From NCBI GenBank assembly GCA_039815055.1, contig JBCCAA010000019.1, positions 1 to 44,485 on the forward strand: DNA of 44,485 nucleotides. The letters are read 5' to 3'. The DNA is from UBA5336 sp039815055 (GTDB lineage Bacteria > Pseudomonadota > Alphaproteobacteria > Caulobacterales > Hyphomonadaceae). The position numbers and the translations under genes are program-made. Numbering within the stretch: the stretch's first letter is position 1; every line of letters starts with the position of its first letter. The notes beneath the pieces are model-generated. The model worked only from the letters and a program-made list of their open reading frames with translations, ran no database searches and was not told the DNA's origin. This document shows, one piece after another, positions 42,433 to 44,485 of the stretch.

Positions 42433-43593
42433 ATGCGCCTGGCCGCCTCGCTTTCCGCCCTCACCCTGGTATCTGCTTGCACGGCGGTAGAGACCGCCAG
42501 CGCACCTGCGCCGACATCCGCCTTCGAAGCACTACAGGCCTATTACGACACAATCCCCACCAGTTCCTTGCCGCGCGCACCCGACGGCCCGGCGCTGCCC
42601 GGCGCAGATGATGTGGTCACCACAATCCTGGTTGGCTCCTGCAATGATGAAGAAAAGCCCAGTCCTGCGCTGGCGACGATTGCTGGCCTGGAGGCCGACC
42701 TGTTCCTGATGGTGGGCGACAATGTGTATGGCGACCGTGATGGCCGCGCCTACACAAACAATGATGCGGACCTCAACGAGCTGAAAGAGAGCTTTTCTGA
42801 TCTCGCCGCTGATCCAGGATTCCAGGCTGTGCGCGCCGCCACGCCGATGATGGTTGCGTGGGATGACCATGATTATGGCGCCAATGATGCCGGCCGGGAG
42901 TTTCCATTCAAGGGTCTGGCCGAGCGGATGCACGAGACCTTCTGGCACCTCGATGATGAAGATGTTGGCGCCTGGCCGGGCACCTATTATGCGCGCTCAT
43001 TCGGGCCAGACGGCCAGCGCGTTCAGGTGATCATGCTGGACACGCGCTATTTCCGATCGCCGCTGACGCCAACCGATGAGTGGGGCGCCAAGGGCAAGGA
43101 ACGCTACATGCCAGCCGTGCCCGGCAGTGAGCAGGACCTGCTCGGCGCGGAACAATGGACGTGGCTTGAAAACCAGCTTCAGGAACCGGCTGACCTTCGC
43201 CTGGTCGTGTCATCCATTCAAGTGCTGACCTCCGATGGCCATGGCTGGGAACACTGGAATAACCTTCCCCATGAGCGCCAGCATTTGTTCGACCTTGTCG
43301 ACGACACGGATGCAAACGGCGTGGTCTTCGTTTCCGGCGATCGCCATGCCAGCTTTCTTTACCGCTCTACCGATTCTGTGAGCTATCCGGTCCATGAGAT
43401 CACCGCGTCTTCGATCAATGCATCATTCTTTGATGAGACCGAAGAGATAGACAGCGCCCAGATCGGGTCGGGCTATTCCCTCACAAATTTTGGCGCGATC
43501 AATATCAATTGGGATAGCCGTCAAGTTGACCTCTCGATTCACTCGGAGACTGGCGAAATGGTTCGCAGAACACGGTTTGCGATCCCTGACTAA
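42433..43593 (+). CDS. PhoD-like alkaline phosphatase lipoprotein
   Basis: This 386-residue precursor starts MRLAASLSALTLVSAC (lipobox VSAC). PhoD-type metal motifs follow: LVGSCNDE, VGDNVYGDRDG, WDDHDYGAND and SGDRHASF, with an Asp/His set suited to Fe-Ca binding. It likely hydrolyses phosphodiesters or monoesters outside the cytoplasm. The segment NNLPHERQHLFDLVDD fits the PhoD family. It lies 60 bp after the carotenoid oxygenase gene on the same strand. Confidence 0.92.
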   Translation: MRLAASLSALTLVSACTAVETASAPAPTSAFEALQAYYDTIPTSSLPRAPDGPALPGADDVVTTILVGSCNDEEKPSPALATIAGLEADLFLMVGDNVYGDRDGRAYTNNDADLNELKESFSDLAADPGFQAVRAATPMMVAWDDHDYGANDAGREFPFKGLAERMHETFWHLDDEDVGAWPGTYYARSFGPDGQRVQVIMLDTRYFRSPLTPTDEWGAKGKERYMPAVPGSEQDLLGAEQWTWLENQLQEPADLRLVVSSIQVLTSDGHGWEHWNNLPHERQHLFDLVDDTDANGVVFVSGDRHASFLYRSTDSVSYPVHEITASSINASFFDETEEIDSAQIGSGYSLTNFGAININWDSRQVDLSIHSETGEMVRRTRFAIPD

Positions 43594-43637
43594 ACTTCCC
43601 GCTTGATTTCGAAGCGGAAAGCGATCAACGGCGGATC

Positions 43638-44485
43638 ATGAGCGCCTATCGCAACGTCTCGATCCATATTTTTGCCGTCGCGCTGCTACAGCTATGCGGT
43701 GGCATTCTGGGTATTGCCGCGCCATTGGGGCTTGAGGCGCTGGGCCTGGACAATGCCGAAATCGGTGTTGTTGCGGCCTTGTTTGCGGCGGGATTCATGG
43801 CCGGCGCGTGGTCTGCGCCCCAGGCCATTCTGGCGTTCGGGAACATTCGTGTATTCGCCGCCGCCAGCGCCTTGTTGGCTGCCGGGTCGCTATTGATGTT
43901 TCTCGCACCGCATTGGGCGGCGTGGAGTGGCATCCGCCTGGTCCAGGGCCTGGCCTTTGCGTGGATGTTCGCCAGCCTGGAAAGCTGGCTTTCAGCCGCG
44001 ACACCCGCAGACTCGCGCGGCGGCGTGCTGGGGCTTTATCATGTGGTTGCGAAGGCCGCGCTGTTGACCGGCCCCTTCCTGCTTGTGGCCCCTGCGCCTT
44101 TGTCAGCACAGCCCTATGTATGGGCCGCGGTCTTTGCAGTGTTGGCCCTTGTCCCGGTGTGTTTGACCCGAAGCGGCGAGCCCCAACGCCACGGAAACCG
44201 CGCCATGGGACCGGTCACGATGCTGAAATTAGCGCCTGCCGCGCTTTCCGCTGCGTTTTTCGCCGGAATGATCAATTCCGGTGTGCTGGCGTTACTGCCC
44301 GTGTATGCGCAAGAGACACTGACCACCACCGACGCCGCTAGCGGTGCCGCGCTTGCCATGGCGGCGGCCTGGCTCGGCGGGTTGATCAGCCAGTGGCCAG
44401 CCGGACGTATTTCTGACCGCGTGGACCGCCGCACCGTCATCGCTGGCATGGGTCTGGTCGCACTCTTGGCCACCAGCGCGCTGGC
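43638..44485 (+). CDS. MFS transporter, N-terminal part (cut by window edge)
   Basis: 282 codons are present before the right edge. From MSAYRNVSIHIFAV there are about eight hydrophobic segments, the motif-A-like loop GRISDRVDRRTVIAG near the end, and GIRLVQGLAFAWMFASLESW. This fits a YcaD-like major facilitator transporter, with substrate unknown. The ATG at 43638 is 45 bp after the PhoD stop, so it may belong to the same transcript. Confidence 0.88.
   Translation, partial: MSAYRNVSIHIFAVALLQLCGGILGIAAPLGLEALGLDNAEIGVVAALFAAGFMAGAWSAPQAILAFGNIRVFAAASALLAAGSLLMFLAPHWAAWSGIRLVQGLAFAWMFASLESWLSAATPADSRGGVLGLYHVVAKAALLTGPFLLVAPAPLSAQPYVWAAVFAVLALVPVCLTRSGEPQRHGNRAMGPVTMLKLAPAALSAAFFAGMINSGVLALLPVYAQETLTTTDAASGAALAMAAAWLGGLISQWPAGRISDRVDRRTVIAGMGLVALLATSAL

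Noticed and set aside
43594..43637. Weak hairpin after the PhoD gene as a terminator
   Set aside because: The stem has a mismatch and no T tract follows; the MFS gene begins directly after it.

Overview
The window looks like chromosomal DNA of an alphaproteobacterium. The gene order miaB-phoH-ybeY-corC-lnt-XRE ... trmB ... rimP-nusA-ylxR-infB is the classic alphaproteobacterial arrangement. YlxR carries an L7Ae-like extension, L31 is the cysteine-free form, and GC is high. The general gene content (quinoprotein dehydrogenase, carotenoid oxygenase, PhoD, TAXI protein) would fit a marine or aquatic heterotroph of the Hyphomonadales/Maricaulales kind, but the exact family is an inference. I see no prophage, insertion sequence, CRISPR array, rRNA or tRNA.

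Layout. 1-4.1 kb: minus-strand rimP-nusA-ylxR-infB (infB cut by the window edge) preceded by a cold-shock gene. 4.2-8.3 kb: a TonB-C protein, trmB, a plus-strand polytopic membrane protein and an XRE regulator; metK, which usually sits here, is absent. 8.4-13.8 kb: minus-strand miaB-phoH-ybeY-corC-lnt, mostly coupled by 4-nt overlaps. 13.8-16.8 kb: a SecDF-P1-like lipoprotein, trmD-rplS with a strong terminator, a small membrane protein, and 3-hydroxybutyrate dehydrogenase. 16.9-22 kb: a plus-strand set with a DUF350 protein, a trypsin-like peptidase coupled to pyrF, a PQQ-dependent quinohaemoprotein lipoprotein and a TerB-like protein. 22-26.2 kb: minus-strand von Willebrand A protein, rpmE, and aroK-aroB-CNNM/CorC. 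26.2-28 kb: a tiny membrane ORF plus a large periplasmic helical protein.

28-34.4 kb is the most unusual block. Two divergent operons carry three different Rieske [2Fe-2S] fusions: Rieske + thiamine-diphosphate enzyme, Rieske + glutamate-synthase-type FMN/[3Fe-4S] domain, and ferric-reductase-like cytochrome b + Rieske. They sit with a DUF1622 membrane protein, two very small membrane proteins and a Tat-type Cys/His-rich protein. I infer an uncharacterised redox pathway that links a cytosolic 2-oxoacid or amino-acid reaction to the membrane.

34.4-44.5 kb: a PadR regulator with nested palindromic operators, rph, a lower-GC membrane protein and xerD. Then come a probable unannotated small RNA with C-rich loops (minus strand, about 37,738-37,843) behind a 37-residue ORF, an orphan TAXI-type binding protein, a membrane-bound LytTR regulator, and a plus-strand set of DUF2141 protein, carotenoid oxygenase, PhoD-like phosphatase and a truncated MFS transporter. 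No gene-free stretch exceeds 300 bases.
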